Assembly (NCBI RefSeq): GCF_003263515.1
Contig: NZ_JYDE01000006.1
Span: forward strand, 62,001 to 126,000
DNA length: 64,000 nucleotides
Reading direction: 5' to 3'
Origin: Rahnella inusitata
GTDB taxonomy: Bacteria; Pseudomonadota; Gammaproteobacteria; Enterobacterales; Enterobacteriaceae
This document shows positions 19,640 to 29,365 of the stretch, in pieces. The notes beneath the pieces are model-generated. The model saw nothing but the letters and a program-made list of their open reading frames with translations, was not told the DNA's origin and made no database searches. How positions within the stretch are numbered: position 1 is the first letter of the stretch; each line of letters starts with the position of its first letter. A program made the position numbers and the translations under genes.

Positions 19640-20027
19640 CGGAATTCCTTCAGCCATAAGCAGGGATGCCAAAACATTGAAAATTCAGCAGCCTGAAGCA
19701 AACAAATCAATGATCATTCTAAGAAAAGTATAGTGTGAGAATCTAATACGACCGTTCAACTATTAGCAATCAATAGTTTTGACCGGCCACACATTATCTT
19801 TTACTCGTGGAGACAGATCGCAATTTACAGGTAATCGGGCAGATGGCTACAAAAAGACGCTCGATATACCGCGCAATTTCAAACAATTAGGATTTGATGA
19901 AGATGCGGTGCTGGAATGAGCGATTAAATCGCGCAGGTGATAGGCTTTTTTGCACAGTGAACCGGGCAGAACACGGGGTTCTGCCCGAAAATAAGACGGG
20001 CGAAAGCGGGATTAATACAAAACGGAA
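19640..20027. other. bglX-yjcB intergenic region
   Basis: The 388-bp gap contains the bglX promoter side (AT-rich 19640-19800). An open frame without an ATG lies at 19767-19919 (+), ending in FKQLGFDEDAVLE then stop. A perfect 10-bp inverted repeat CGGGCAGAAC-N5-GTTCTGCCCG lies at 19963-19987. The hairpin has no T tract on either side. The open frame looks like a gene relic, but I do not recognise its parent. Confidence 0.5.
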
Positions 20028-20312
20028 TTAATAGTAGAAAGGCATATCCGTCGGGGTTTTACTCATCACGTCAAAAAATACGTCCTTGGTCATTGACCAG
20101 AATTGCGCGATGGCGGCGGCGTTGTAGGTCATGCCCATCAGGCTCATGACAAAGAAACAGGTCACGGTCAGGCCGAGACCACTACAAACGAAAGCCATCG
20201 TATTGCGGCTCGACTGGCGGCAAACGATATTGAGCTGGCTGGTGCAGAACATCAGAAAAGCGCTCAGTAATTCCCAGCGCATCATGACGATGCCGGCGGT
20301 TAATGTACCCAT
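20028..20312 (-). CDS. yjcB: YjcB-family small membrane protein
   Basis: This 94-residue hydrophobic protein matches E. coli YjcB: the N terminus MGTLTAGIVMMRWELLSA and the SxLNI and SGLGL segments line up. Two membrane helices are likely (about residues 10-28 and 42-66). The function of the family is not known. A perfect CRP site lies 110 bp upstream, suggesting carbon-source control. It is flanked by bglX and malT, a different place from E. coli. Confidence 0.85.
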   Translation of the reverse strand: MGTLTAGIVMMRWELLSAFLMFCTSQLNIVCRQSSRNTMAFVCSGLGLTVTCFFVMSLMGMTYNAAAIAQFWSMTKDVFFDVMSKTPTDMPFYY

Positions 20313-20422
20313 AGATAAAATCCTTACTCACTACAGCCGGTTGCGCGACGCCAACATCAGCCGAAACGGCTGCAAAAACAGGAGGGCAATGGGCTTATCG
20401 AGGTATTAATTAAGTTGAATAG

Positions 20423-20438
20423 TGTGACTTGGGTCACA
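20423..20438. promoter_or_regulatory. Perfect CRP site upstream of yjcB
   Basis: TGTGACTTGGGTCACA has both CRP half-sites intact (TGTGA and TCACA) with the 6-bp spacer. It is followed on the minus strand by AT-rich sequence leading to yjcB. No plus-strand gene starts nearby, so yjcB is the likely target. Confidence 0.75.
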
Positions 20439-20506
20439 TTATATCATTGGATTTTATTTATGAGCAGAGGGAATGAGCAGAAATTGTTCGCTAATACGTT
20501 TTATGT

Positions 20507-20539
20507 ATAACGCACCGCCAAATCATGGCCGTGCGTTAT
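20507..20539 (-). other. Hairpin downstream of malT
   Basis: ATAACGCAC (20507-20515) pairs perfectly with GTGCGTTAT (20531-20539), and GCC/GGC adds to the stem after one mismatch. It lies 25 bp past the malT stop. The T tract is lacking, so terminator function is uncertain. Confidence 0.5.
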
Positions 20540-20563
20540 CAAAGAACTGCATTTAAGAAAGTA

Positions 20564-23290
20564 TTACGCGCCGTAGCCCATGACCTGCAGCAGATGCTGG
20601 GCCTGCTGGACCGCTTCCTGCCGGTGCGCGACGCCAAGTTTTTGATACAAATTTCGGATATGCGTTTTGATGGTGGTAGAGGCGACGTCCAGCTCACCGG
20701 CTATCTGATCGTTGCTGTAGCCGGAATAAATCAGGCCGAGCACCTGCCACTCGCGCTGGGTCAGCGGGCTGGTGCGGATAAGCTCTGGCACCTGCGGATG
20801 AGTCAGCAGTTTATTCACAAAACCTTCGTCGAAATGCGCAAACTTGTGGCGGTGATGCTGATTAATTTCGCGCAAAATCTGCTGCGCCCGGCGCTGTTCC
20901 AGCTCGGGCAACAAGTTGAGTTGAATCAGCTGACGCAGCTGTTGCGCCATCATTTCCCCTTCGATAACGAAATGGCTGACAAAGCCGGTGCGGTTCGCCA
21001 GCCCCAGCGCTTCAATCAGCACACGTTGTGCGTCGTTCTTACGGCCGGTGTGCCAGTAAAGCAGATTGCTCAGCAGCAGATTGCGGTTCAGATCGCTGGT
21101 CAGGCGCAGCTGGCGTGCGTTCTGATTGAGCTCGTCGAGCACCACTTCCGCTTCGTCAAATTTCTCCAACAGAATCTGCATCCGGGCAATATTACGCCAC
21201 TGTCCCTGTTGGAAATGGTTATCCGCCATGTCCGGTTTTCGCGCCTGTTGCAGCCACTGGCGGGCTGCGGCTTTATCACCAATCATCTGCCAGTAAATCA
21301 CGCGAGGTTTGTCGGTATTGGTCAGCCAGTCGATATGATACTGGCCAGTTTTGAGCAGGGTTTCACAGCGCTGTAAATGGTGATGGGCGTTGTCGAGCTG
21401 ACCGCGCGCCAGCGAGCATTTCGCCAGCATCGCCAGACACTGTAATTGCTGCTGCGGCTGGAAATTGGTCAGCACGTCGAGGCCTTTTCGCGCGGCGTCT
21501 TCGGCATCATCAAGGCGCGACCATGACCACAACAGCTGTGAACGCAGGCGCAGCAGGAATTCATGCATTGGCAACTGTTCGAGATGCTGCTCGCGCACCA
21601 GTTCGAACGCGCGATCCTGCATCTCGTAGGCTGCCTGTAAAAAGCCCTGCGCAATCAGGATTTCGCTCTGTTGCAGCAGCGCCCATAAGGCATAGTGATA
21701 GGCTTCGTAGCGCCGTGCGATTTGTTCGGTTTGCTGCATCAGCGGCAGCGCGCGGGTTAAATCGCCTTTGCAGTGCTGAATTTCGCCGGTCACTGAGGTG
21801 GCGACGATGCGGCTGTAATAGCTTTCATAGGGCAGGAAACGCAGGGCGTCGGCGGCCAGTTTTTCCGCTTCATCCTGACGCCCATCGTTGATCGCCACCT
21901 GCGCGCGCAGGGCATCAAATTCGGCGGTCATATCCTGTTCCATTACGATATTGCGCTGCTGCATCTCGCTTTCGGCGCGCACCAGCAGGGCTTCGACTTC
22001 GGCATAGCGATGCTGACTCTGCGCCAGCCACGCCTGCAACAGTACCAGTTTAGGATTCTGTATCAGGCGTTCGTACGGCAGCGCGTTCAGGCACTCTTCA
22101 AGCAGCGCCAGTTCGCTTTGATTAAACAGCGCCCAGGCGTGCTGCAACAGAATATCGCGCAATAAATCAATGTCTTCCGCGCCCAGCGCGTGATGAATCG
22201 CTTCCGCCGGGAACCCCTGTGCCAGCCAGCCTTCAGCGGCGGCACGGTGAATTTCCGGCAGTTGTGCGGCCAGTTCCCACTGGCAACGCTGGCGCAGGAA
22301 AGTCGCGAATAACGGGTGGAAATTAAACCATTCGCCGGTGTCATCCATTCTGTGGATGAATAACCCCTGACGCTCTAATTCTTCAAGACGTTGCTGACCG
22401 TTTTCGCCGCCGGTCAGGCGCACGATCAGCGCATCATTCATCGAACGCAGTAATGAACAGCGCAGCAGAAAATCACGGGTCGGGGCATCCACACGATCCA
22501 ATACTTCATCCACCAGATATTCCGACAGATGGCTGGCATTGAGCCCGGCGAGTTTACGCGCCGACTGCTGGGTGGATTGCTGTGTCGAGGTGGTGGACTG
22601 GCGTGCTGAGAGCGCGATCAGTTGCAGCGCGGTGGCCCATCCGGCGACGTCGTCACACAAACGGCTGCTGTCGGCATGATCGATCGGGTCTTTCAGACGG
22701 TTGTCGAAAAACTGCTGCGTTTCAGGGTGGGTAAATGCCAGATGCGAGGCATTGAGCTCGAGTAACTGGTCGCGCACGCGTAGATTGGCGATGCCCAGCG
22801 GCGGCAGAGTGCGTGAGAGCACCACCAGCGAAATATTTTCCGGCTGATGGCGCAGGAAAAAGCGCATGCCTTCATGGATGGCGTCGTTAGAAATCAAATG
22901 GTAATCGTCAATCACCAGCAGCAGCGGCCGGTGCCAGTCGGAAAGCTCCACGAACAGTTGCCCGAACAGCGCGGACAAACTGGCGTACTGATGCTTCTGG
23001 CTCAGCCCCTCACTTTTCACGCAGTGGCCGCCGCAGGCCTGCTGTACGGCAGCAATCAGATAGCTGGCAAAACGCTCCGGCTGGTTGTCGCTTTCATCAA
23101 GAGAATACCAGCCCAGATCGCTTTTCCCCGCCGCCCAGTGCGCCACCAGCGTCGTCTTGCCGTAGCCTGCCGGACTGGCGACCAGCGTAAGACGGTAATT
23201 AGGCGCAGTCGTGAGCTTCGTCAGCAAACGATCGCGAACCACTGTGTTTTGCTGCCGCACCGGGCGGCTGAGTTTTGACGGGATCAGCAT
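20564..23290 (-). CDS. malT: MalT, ATP-dependent activator of the maltose regulon
   Basis: This 908-residue STAND-class regulator matches E. coli MalT (901 residues). The start [12 protein letters not shown] is nearly identical. The Walker A motif is at residues 39-47 (SPAGYGKTT). A winged-helix and long TPR-like sensor region follows, and the C-terminal LuxR-type helix-turn-helix contains [20 protein letters not shown]. With ATP and maltotriose it activates mal promoters by binding GGA(T/G)GA boxes. It is divergent from malPQ, as in E. coli. An extra Thr/Ser/Gln-rich linker near residue 235-245 accounts for part of the greater length. Confidence 0.97.
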   Translation of the reverse strand: MLIPSKLSRPVRQQNTVVRDRLLTKLTTAPNYRLTLVASPAGYGKTTLVAHWAAGKSDLGWYSLDESDNQPERFASYLIAAVQQACGGHCVKSEGLSQKHQYASLSALFGQLFVELSDWHRPLLLVIDDYHLISNDAIHEGMRFFLRHQPENISLVVLSRTLPPLGIANLRVRDQLLELNASHLAFTHPETQQFFDNRLKDPIDHADSSRLCDDVAGWATALQLIALSARQSTTSTQQSTQQSARKLAGLNASHLSEYLVDEVLDRVDAPTRDFLLRCSLLRSMNDALIVRLTGGENGQQRLEELERQGLFIHRMDDTGEWFNFHPLFATFLRQRCQWELAAQLPEIHRAAAEGWLAQGFPAEAIHHALGAEDIDLLRDILLQHAWALFNQSELALLEECLNALPYERLIQNPKLVLLQAWLAQSQHRYAEVEALLVRAESEMQQRNIVMEQDMTAEFDALRAQVAINDGRQDEAEKLAADALRFLPYESYYSRIVATSVTGEIQHCKGDLTRALPLMQQTEQIARRYEAYHYALWALLQQSEILIAQGFLQAAYEMQDRAFELVREQHLEQLPMHEFLLRLRSQLLWSWSRLDDAEDAARKGLDVLTNFQPQQQLQCLAMLAKCSLARGQLDNAHHHLQRCETLLKTGQYHIDWLTNTDKPRVIYWQMIGDKAAARQWLQQARKPDMADNHFQQGQWRNIARMQILLEKFDEAEVVLDELNQNARQLRLTSDLNRNLLLSNLLYWHTGRKNDAQRVLIEALGLANRTGFVSHFVIEGEMMAQQLRQLIQLNLLPELEQRRAQQILREINQHHRHKFAHFDEGFVNKLLTHPQVPELIRTSPLTQREWQVLGLIYSGYSNDQIAGELDVASTTIKTHIRNLYQKLGVAHRQEAVQQAQHLLQVMGYGA

Positions 23291-23479
23291 TTTTTTCGAT
23301 TCTTTTGACGGTAAGCAGAGGGGCGGTTTAATTATTTCACAGCGCGTAATTAATCACTTTTTCTAAAGTCCTCCTTTGAAACATTGATTGCAAGAATGTT
23401 ACGTTTTTACATGCCGTTAAGTTGCTCTGTATCACAAATTTCAATCAGACTTTTCGTACGGCTACCCTGAGAGCCCGTC

Positions 23480-23530
23480 TCCTCCGACTACGCCCCGTTT
23501 CTCCTCCCTGTCTAATCTTTGGCGGGATGA
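23480..23530 (+). promoter_or_regulatory. MalT boxes in the malPQ promoter
   Basis: Three MalT-type hexamers lie upstream of malP: GGAGGA on the minus strand at 23480-23485 and 23502-23507, and GGATGA on the plus strand at 23525-23530. The first two are 22 bp apart in the same orientation. This resembles the organisation of E. coli malPp. The rest of the 323-bp malT-malP gap (23291-23613) holds another GGAGGA on the minus strand (23369-23374) and a weak CRP-like sequence near 23421-23436. Confidence 0.7.
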
Positions 23531-23613
23531 TGCTGCTCACAGACACAAGCGTCAGCATAGTGATTATCAATATTGTACTTCCCTACAAATTCCCGAATAT
23601 AAAGAGGCATGTG

Positions 23614-26015
23614 ATGCAGGTGACTTTGGATAAGACACAATTTTTGGCCGCACTAAAACGCCAGTGGCAGGGATTCGGTTTGCAGCAGGCACAGGACATG
23701 ACGCCACATCAGTGGTGGCAGGCGACCAGTGGCGCGCTCTCCGAGCAGCTGAGCGCGCAGCCTGCGCCGGTGGCCGGGAAAACGCCACAGCGCCACGTTA
23801 ACTATATTTCGATGGAGTTTCTGATTGGCCGGCTTACCGCCAATAACCTGATCAATCTCGGCTGGTACGACACCGTGCAGCAGGCGCTTAAGGAGCAGGG
23901 CGTAGAGCTTGCGGATGTGCTGGAGCAGGAAACCGACCCGGCGCTGGGCAACGGCGGTTTGGGGCGTCTGGCAGCCTGTTTCCTTGATTCAATGGCGACC
24001 GTCGGACAACCGGCGACCGGTTATGGTCTGAATTATCAGTACGGTCTGTTCCGCCAGTCGTTTAGCGAAGGCAAGCAACAGGAAGCGCCGGACAACTGGC
24101 ATCGCGAAAGCTATCCGTGGTTCAGCCACAACAGTTCGCTGTCAGTGGACGTGGCGTTTGGCGGCAAGCTGACGAAGAACGATGCGGGCGCGGAACAGTG
24201 GCATCCGGCGTTCACCCTGCGTGGCGAAGCCTGGGATCTGCCGGTGGTGGGTTATAAAAATGGCGTCACTCAGCCGCTGCGTTTATGGCAGGCGACCGAC
24301 GTGCATCCGTTTGATTTGACGTTGTTCAATGACGGTGAATTCCTCAAGGCCGAGCAGAAAGGGATTGATGCTGCGAAGCTCACCAAAGTGCTCTATCCGA
24401 ACGACAATCATGAGGCCGGAAAACGCCTGCGCCTGATGCAGCAGTATTTCCAGTGCGCCTGTTCGGTTGCCGATATTCTGCGCCGCCACCATTCCTTGGC
24501 CGCAAAATTCAGGATCTGCCGAAGTTCGAAGTGATCCAGCTTAATGATACCCATCCGACCATCGCCATCCCGGAGCTGCTGCGTATTTTGATCGACGAGC
24601 ATCAGCTGGACTGGGACGCCGCATGGGCGATCACCAGCCAGACGTTCGCCTACACCAACCACACGCTGATGCCGGAAGCGCTGGAGTGCTGGGATGAAAA
24701 ACTGGTTCGCAGCCTGTTGCCGCGCCACTTCTCATTGATTAAAGCGATTAACGCCCGCTTTAAAAAAGTGGTCGAAAAACAGTGGCCGGGCGACAAAGCG
24801 GTGTGGGAAAAACTTTCCGTCCATCAGAACAAACAGGTGCGTATGGCGAACCTGTGCGTGGTCAGCGGCTTTGCGGTGAACGGCGTCGCGGCGCTGCACT
24901 CCGAGCTGGTGGTCAAAGATCTGTTCCCGGAATATCACCTGCTGTGGCCAAACAAATTCCATAACGTCACCAACGGCATCACGCCGCGTCGCTGGCTGAA
25001 ACAGTGCAATCCGGCGCTGTCATCGCTTATCGACGAGACGCTGAAAACCGAGTGGGTGAACGATCTTGATGCGCTGAAAGGGCTGGAAAGCTACGCCGAC
25101 GATAAGAAATTCTGTCAGCGTTATCAGGCGATTAAGCGCGAGAACAAAATCAAACTGGCGGACTATGTTCAGCACACAATGGGTCTGACGCTGAACCCGG
25201 ACGCGATTTTCGATGTGCAGATCAAACGCCTGCACGAATACAAACGTCAGCATCTGAATCTGCTGCATATTCTGTCGCTGTACCGTCAGCTGCGTGATAA
25301 CCCGGAAATGGACATGGTGCCGCGCGTGTTCCTGTTCGGCGCGAAAGCGGCCCCTGGCTATTACCTGGCGAAAAATATTATCTACGCCATCAACCAGGTC
25401 GCTGAAAAAGTGAATAACGATCCGCTGGTGCGCGATCGCCTGAAGGTGGTGTTTATTCCGGATTACCGCGTGTCAGTGGCGGAACTGATGATTCCGGCGG
25501 CGGATGTTTCCGAGCAGATTTCCACCGCCGGTAAAGAGGCGTCAGGCACCGGCAACATGAAGCTGGCGCTTAACGGCGCGCTGACCGTCGGCACGCTCGA
25601 CGGGGCGAATGTCGAAATCGCCGAACAGGTCGGCGAGGACAATATCTTTATCTTTGGCAATACCGTCGATCAGGTCAAAGCATTGCTGGCTAAAGGCTAC
25701 GATCCGCTCAAACTGCGTAAGAAAGACAAGCATCTGGATAAGATCCTCAAAGAACTGGAAAGCGGCTTCTTTAGCAACGGTGACAAACAGGCGTTCAGCC
25801 TGATGTTGGACAGTTTGCTGGACGGCGGCGATCCTTATCTGGTACTGGCTGACTTCGCGGATTACTGCGCAGCACAACAGAAAATCGATGTTCTGTATCG
25901 CGATCAGCAGGAGTGGACGCGTAAAACCATTCTCAACACTGCCCGCGTCGGGATGTTCAGTTCCGACCGTTCGATCCGTGATTATCAGCAGCGGATCTGG
26001 CAGGCGAAACGTTAA
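23614..26015 (+). pseudogene. malP: malP, maltodextrin phosphorylase, with a 1-nt frameshift
   Basis: This gene encodes the GT35 phosphorylase that releases glucose-1-phosphate from maltodextrins. Codons up to 24495 match E. coli MalP as far as [11 protein letters not shown]. The match then continues one frame over, from [13 protein letters not shown] (24495 onwards) to the end [11 protein letters not shown]. The total of 2402 bases is one short of 801 codons. One missing C near 24494 would restore the frame and give about 800 residues (E. coli 797). The pyridoxal-phosphate lysine region ([14 protein letters not shown]) is intact in the second part. As read, the product stops after about 306 residues. 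A sequencing error is possible. Confidence 0.93.
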
Positions 26016-26024
26016 GGAGCCCCC

Positions 26025-28112
26025 ATGGAAAATAAAGCACTGGAGCAGGCCGCCAGGGAGGCGGGGATTTCCTCTGGTTTTATTAATGCGCACGGCAAAC
26101 AGCAGGCCATCGCGCCGGAAACCAAACGTGAGCTGTTGTCGGCGATGGGCTGGGTGGCACAATCCCGCCCGGCCATCACGCCGGTGCCAGCGGTTAAAGT
26201 GTTCGTCACCGGCAGCCGGCTGGCGCTGCCGGTCGGCGGTGACGGCGAATATGGCTGGACGCTGCGTCTGGAAAATGGCGGTACCACACAGGGTCGCGTC
26301 AGCGGCAAAATGACACTGGCGTTGCCGGGGAAAATTCCCACCGGTTATCACCAGCTGACGCTGACGCAGGACGCGCAGGAGTGGGCGTGCCGGATCATTG
26401 TCGCGCCGAAACGCTGCTATGAACCTGACGCGTTGCTGGCCGGAAAAAAACTCTGGGGCGCGTGCGTGCAACTGTATACGCTGCGCTCGGAGAACAACTG
26501 GGGCATCGGTGATTTCGGTGATCTCAACGTTTTGCTGAAAAACGTGGCTGAACGCGGCGGGGCGTTTGTCGGCCTCAATCCAATCCACGCGCTCTATCCG
26601 GCCAATCCGGTGGCCGCCAGCCCTTACAGCCCGTCTTCGCGACGCTGGCTGAACGTCATTTATATCGACGTAGCGGCAGTGGACGATTTTAAGCGAAGTG
26701 AAGAAGCGCAGATCTGGTGGCACAGGCCGTTGACGCAGCAGCGTTTGCAGGCGGCACGCGCCAGCGAGTGGGTGGATTACGCCGAAGTGATGCCGCTCAA
26801 ACTGGAAGGTTTACGTCTCGCTTATGCCCATTTCCTGGGCCGTAAGGCGCAGGATGCGCAGGTGAAATCGCTGGCGAATTTTGTGAAGCAGGGCGGCGAA
26901 AGCCTGTATTTACAGGCGGCGTTCGACGCGCTTTACGAGCATCTGGCGAAAGAAACTGACGTGGCACTCGGCTGGAACCGCTGGCCGGAAAAATATCACG
27001 ATGCACGCGGCAGGGCGGTTCGGGCATTCTGCGAGCAACATGCGCAAGACGTGGAATTTTATCTGTGGCTGCAATGGCTGGCGGAAACGCAGTTTGCCAG
27101 TTGTTATCACACCAGCCAGCAGCAAGATATGCCGATGGGCCTGTACCGCGATCTGGCGGTCGGCGTGGTTGAAGGCGGTTCTGAAACCTGGGGAGACGGT
27201 GAACTGTATTGCCTGAAAGCCTCGGTCGGTGCGCCGCCGGATATCCTCGGCCCGCTCGGCCAGAACTGGGATCTGCGCCCGATGGATCCGCATGTCATGG
27301 TCCGGCGTGGTTATCAGCCATTTATCGATCTTCTGCGTTCTAACATGACCAGCTGCGGCGCGTTGCGTATCGATCACGTCATGACGCTGCTGCGCCTGTG
27401 GTGGATCCCTGCCGGAGAAACGGCGGATAAAGGCGCTTACGTGCAATATCCTGTGGACGACCTGCTGGCGATTTTAGCGCTGGAAAGCCAGCGTCACCGC
27501 TGCATGGTGATCGGCGAAGATCTGGGCACCGTACCGGTGGAGATCGTCAGCAAGCTGCGCGAGAGCGGCGTTTATTCCTATAAAGTGCTGTACTTCGAGC
27601 GCGACGAAGAAAATAACTTCCGTGCGCCGCAGTCGTATCCGGTTCAGGCGATGGCGACCATCACCACGCACGATCTGCCCACGCTGCGCGGATACTGGCA
27701 AAGCGACGATCTGGCGCTCGGAAAAACCCTTGGTCTGTACCGTGACGAAGAGGTTTTACAGGCGCTGTACGCCGACCGCGCGCGTGCGCGACAAGGTCTG
27801 CTCGACGGTTTGCATCACTACGACTGCATTCCGAAGAAAACCGGACGCAAAGCGGCGCTGATGGAAATGACGCCGGTTCTAAATCGTGGGCTTCAACGCT
27901 ACGTCGCCGACAGCGCCTGTGCGTTGCTTGGCCTGCAGCCGGAAGACTGGCTCGACATGGACGCGCCGGTAAACGTCCCCGGTACCAGTGACGAATACCC
28001 AAACTGGCGACGTAAGCTTTCTCATACGCTGGAAGAAATGTTCGGCGATGAGCAGGTGAATAAGCTGATTAAAGACCTCGATAAACGCCGCAGGAAAGTG
28101 TCAGTGAGCTGA
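26025..28112 (+). CDS. malQ: MalQ, 4-alpha-glucanotransferase (amylomaltase)
   Basis: This 695-residue GH77 enzyme (E. coli 694) transfers glucan chains between maltodextrins, releasing glucose and building longer chains for MalP. The catalytic regions are seen in LRIDHVMTLLRLWWIP (nucleophile aspartate), VIGEDLGTVP (acid/base glutamate) and TITTHDLPTLRGYW. It begins 9 bp after malP, with AAGGAG as ribosome binding site, so the two are one operon. The malP frameshift could reduce its expression by polarity. Confidence 0.97.
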   Translation: MENKALEQAAREAGISSGFINAHGKQQAIAPETKRELLSAMGWVAQSRPAITPVPAVKVFVTGSRLALPVGGDGEYGWTLRLENGGTTQGRVSGKMTLALPGKIPTGYHQLTLTQDAQEWACRIIVAPKRCYEPDALLAGKKLWGACVQLYTLRSENNWGIGDFGDLNVLLKNVAERGGAFVGLNPIHALYPANPVAASPYSPSSRRWLNVIYIDVAAVDDFKRSEEAQIWWHRPLTQQRLQAARASEWVDYAEVMPLKLEGLRLAYAHFLGRKAQDAQVKSLANFVKQGGESLYLQAAFDALYEHLAKETDVALGWNRWPEKYHDARGRAVRAFCEQHAQDVEFYLWLQWLAETQFASCYHTSQQQDMPMGLYRDLAVGVVEGGSETWGDGELYCLKASVGAPPDILGPLGQNWDLRPMDPHVMVRRGYQPFIDLLRSNMTSCGALRIDHVMTLLRLWWIPAGETADKGAYVQYPVDDLLAILALESQRHRCMVIGEDLGTVPVEIVSKLRESGVYSYKVLYFERDEENNFRAPQSYPVQAMATITTHDLPTLRGYWQSDDLALGKTLGLYRDEEVLQALYADRARARQGLLDGLHHYDCIPKKTGRKAALMEMTPVLNRGLQRYVADSACALLGLQPEDWLDMDAPVNVPGTSDEYPNWRRKLSHTLEEMFGDEQVNKLIKDLDKRRRKVSVS

Positions 28113-28133
28113 AGTTGATGAAGGAAGTGAGAG

Positions 28134-28168
28134 AAGGGGCTCTGTCTGAAGGCAGAGCCCCTTTTTTA
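28134..28168 (+). terminator. Terminator of malPQ
   Basis: An 11-bp perfect stem (AAGGGGCTCTG paired with CAGAGCCCCTT) is followed by a T tract 22 bases after the malQ stop. Confidence 0.92.
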
Positions 28169-28365
28169 TGCGTGAAGGGTGTGAACAGGCTGCTGCGTAA
28201 AGGGCGCATAAGACGATGATGTAAAGCTCATACCGCCGTTATGGGGTCGGGATAAAGCGATAATCCACCCGGTGTACGCCGTGCTGTTGCAAGACCTCGG
28301 TGCTCTGTGATGCGAGTTGCCGAAGCCGTCTTCATTGAATCTTTCAGAATGCAGGGCTCAGCGGA

Positions 28366-28393
28366 TAAAAAAAAGGCGGCTTATTAAGCCGCC
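28366..28393 (-). terminator. Terminator of malEFG
   Basis: On the minus strand a perfect 8-bp stem (GGCGGCTT paired with AAGCCGCC, loop of 3) is followed by a T tract (A run at 28366-28374). It lies 69 bp after the malG stop. Confidence 0.9.
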
Positions 28394-28461
28394 CAAGACA
28401 CAGGGAATCAAACAAGTAGAACACCCATTGCTGGGATTAAGCGCATTAGCTTTTACATCAG

Positions 28462-29352
28462 TTACCCTTTCACTCCCCCCGCCGTCAGGCCACCGACCAG
28501 CCAGCGTTGAGCAATCAGGAAGACCGCCGTAATCGGTATGGCGGACAGAATCGCTGCCGCCGCGAAATCGCCCCACAGGTAGTTTTGCGGGTTGAGATAT
28601 TGCTGCATGCCGACCGCCAGGGTGTAGCTGTTGACATCACGCAGCAGCAGGGAGGCGACCGGGACTTCAGTGATTGCAGCAATAAACGAAAGAATGAAGA
28701 CGACGGCCAGAATCGGTACCGACAGCGGCAGGAGCACCAGCCGGAAAGCCTGCCACGGGCTGGCGCCGTCCAGCGCAGCCGCTTCTTCCAGCGAGCTGTC
28801 GATGGTTTCGAAGTAGCCTTTGATCGTCCAGACGTGCAGCGCGATGCCGCCCATGTATGCAAAAATCACACCACCGTGGGTGTTCAGTCCGAGGAACGGC
28901 ACGTACATGCCGAGGCGGTCGAAGAGGGCGTATAACGCCACCAGTGACAGTACCGCCGGGAACATCTGGAAGATCAGCATCCCTTTAAGCAGCGAGCTTT
29001 TTCCGCGGAACTTCATGCGGGCAAAGGCGTAAGCGCAGGTGGTGGACAGGGCGACGATCCCGACGGCGGTGATCGCGGCGATTTTGATTGAGTTCCACAA
29101 CCACAGCATCACCGGGAATGGCGGCGGCGTGATGCTGCCGTCACTGTTGGTGACGGCGATCCCCAGCGCCAGTTTCCAGTGATCCCATGAGACCTGATCC
29201 GGGATCAGGCTGCCGGTGGCGAAGTTACCGGGGCGCAGCGAAATGGCGAACACCATCAGCAGCGGGAACAGGATCAGTGCCAGAAAGCACAGCAGCAACA
29301 GGTGCGTCACCAGTAATCTGACTTTTTGCGACTTAGGTTTAACCATTGGCAT
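28462..29352 (-). CDS. malG: MalG, maltose ABC transporter permease
   Basis: This 296-residue inner-membrane permease is the same length as E. coli MalG and nearly identical in its second half. The EAA loop that docks on MalK is seen in [20 protein letters not shown]. The C terminus GLTAGGVKG, which reaches into the MalK dimer interface, is conserved. It forms the channel with MalF and is the last gene of malEFG, 13 bp after malF. Confidence 0.98.
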   Translation of the reverse strand: MPMVKPKSQKVRLLVTHLLLLCFLALILFPLLMVFAISLRPGNFATGSLIPDQVSWDHWKLALGIAVTNSDGSITPPPFPVMLWLWNSIKIAAITAVGIVALSTTCAYAFARMKFRGKSSLLKGMLIFQMFPAVLSLVALYALFDRLGMYVPFLGLNTHGGVIFAYMGGIALHVWTIKGYFETIDSSLEEAAALDGASPWQAFRLVLLPLSVPILAVVFILSFIAAITEVPVASLLLRDVNSYTLAVGMQQYLNPQNYLWGDFAAAAILSAIPITAVFLIAQRWLVGGLTAGGVKG

Positions 29353-29365
29353 TGTTTGTTTCTCC

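Larger units (their letters stand above)
28113..28461. other. malQ-malG convergent intergenic region
   Basis: The 349-bp gap holds the malPQ and malGFE terminators. Between them a minus-strand frame of 30 codons without a start (28239-28331) ends in HRVDYRFIPTP then stop. Its composition is protein-like, so it may be the tail of a lost gene. I do not recognise the family. Confidence 0.45.

Noticed and set aside
19963-19987. The perfect hairpin as a terminator of yjcB
   Set aside because: There is no T tract after the stem on either strand, so only a hairpin is reported.
24481-24510. Programmed ribosomal frameshifting in malP
   Set aside because: No X-XXY-YYZ slippery sequence, stimulatory hairpin or internal Shine-Dalgarno was seen, and MalP is not known to use recoding.
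25542-26723. A 393-codon minus-strand open frame across malP and malQ
   Set aside because: It crosses two real genes in antisense and has shadow-type composition.
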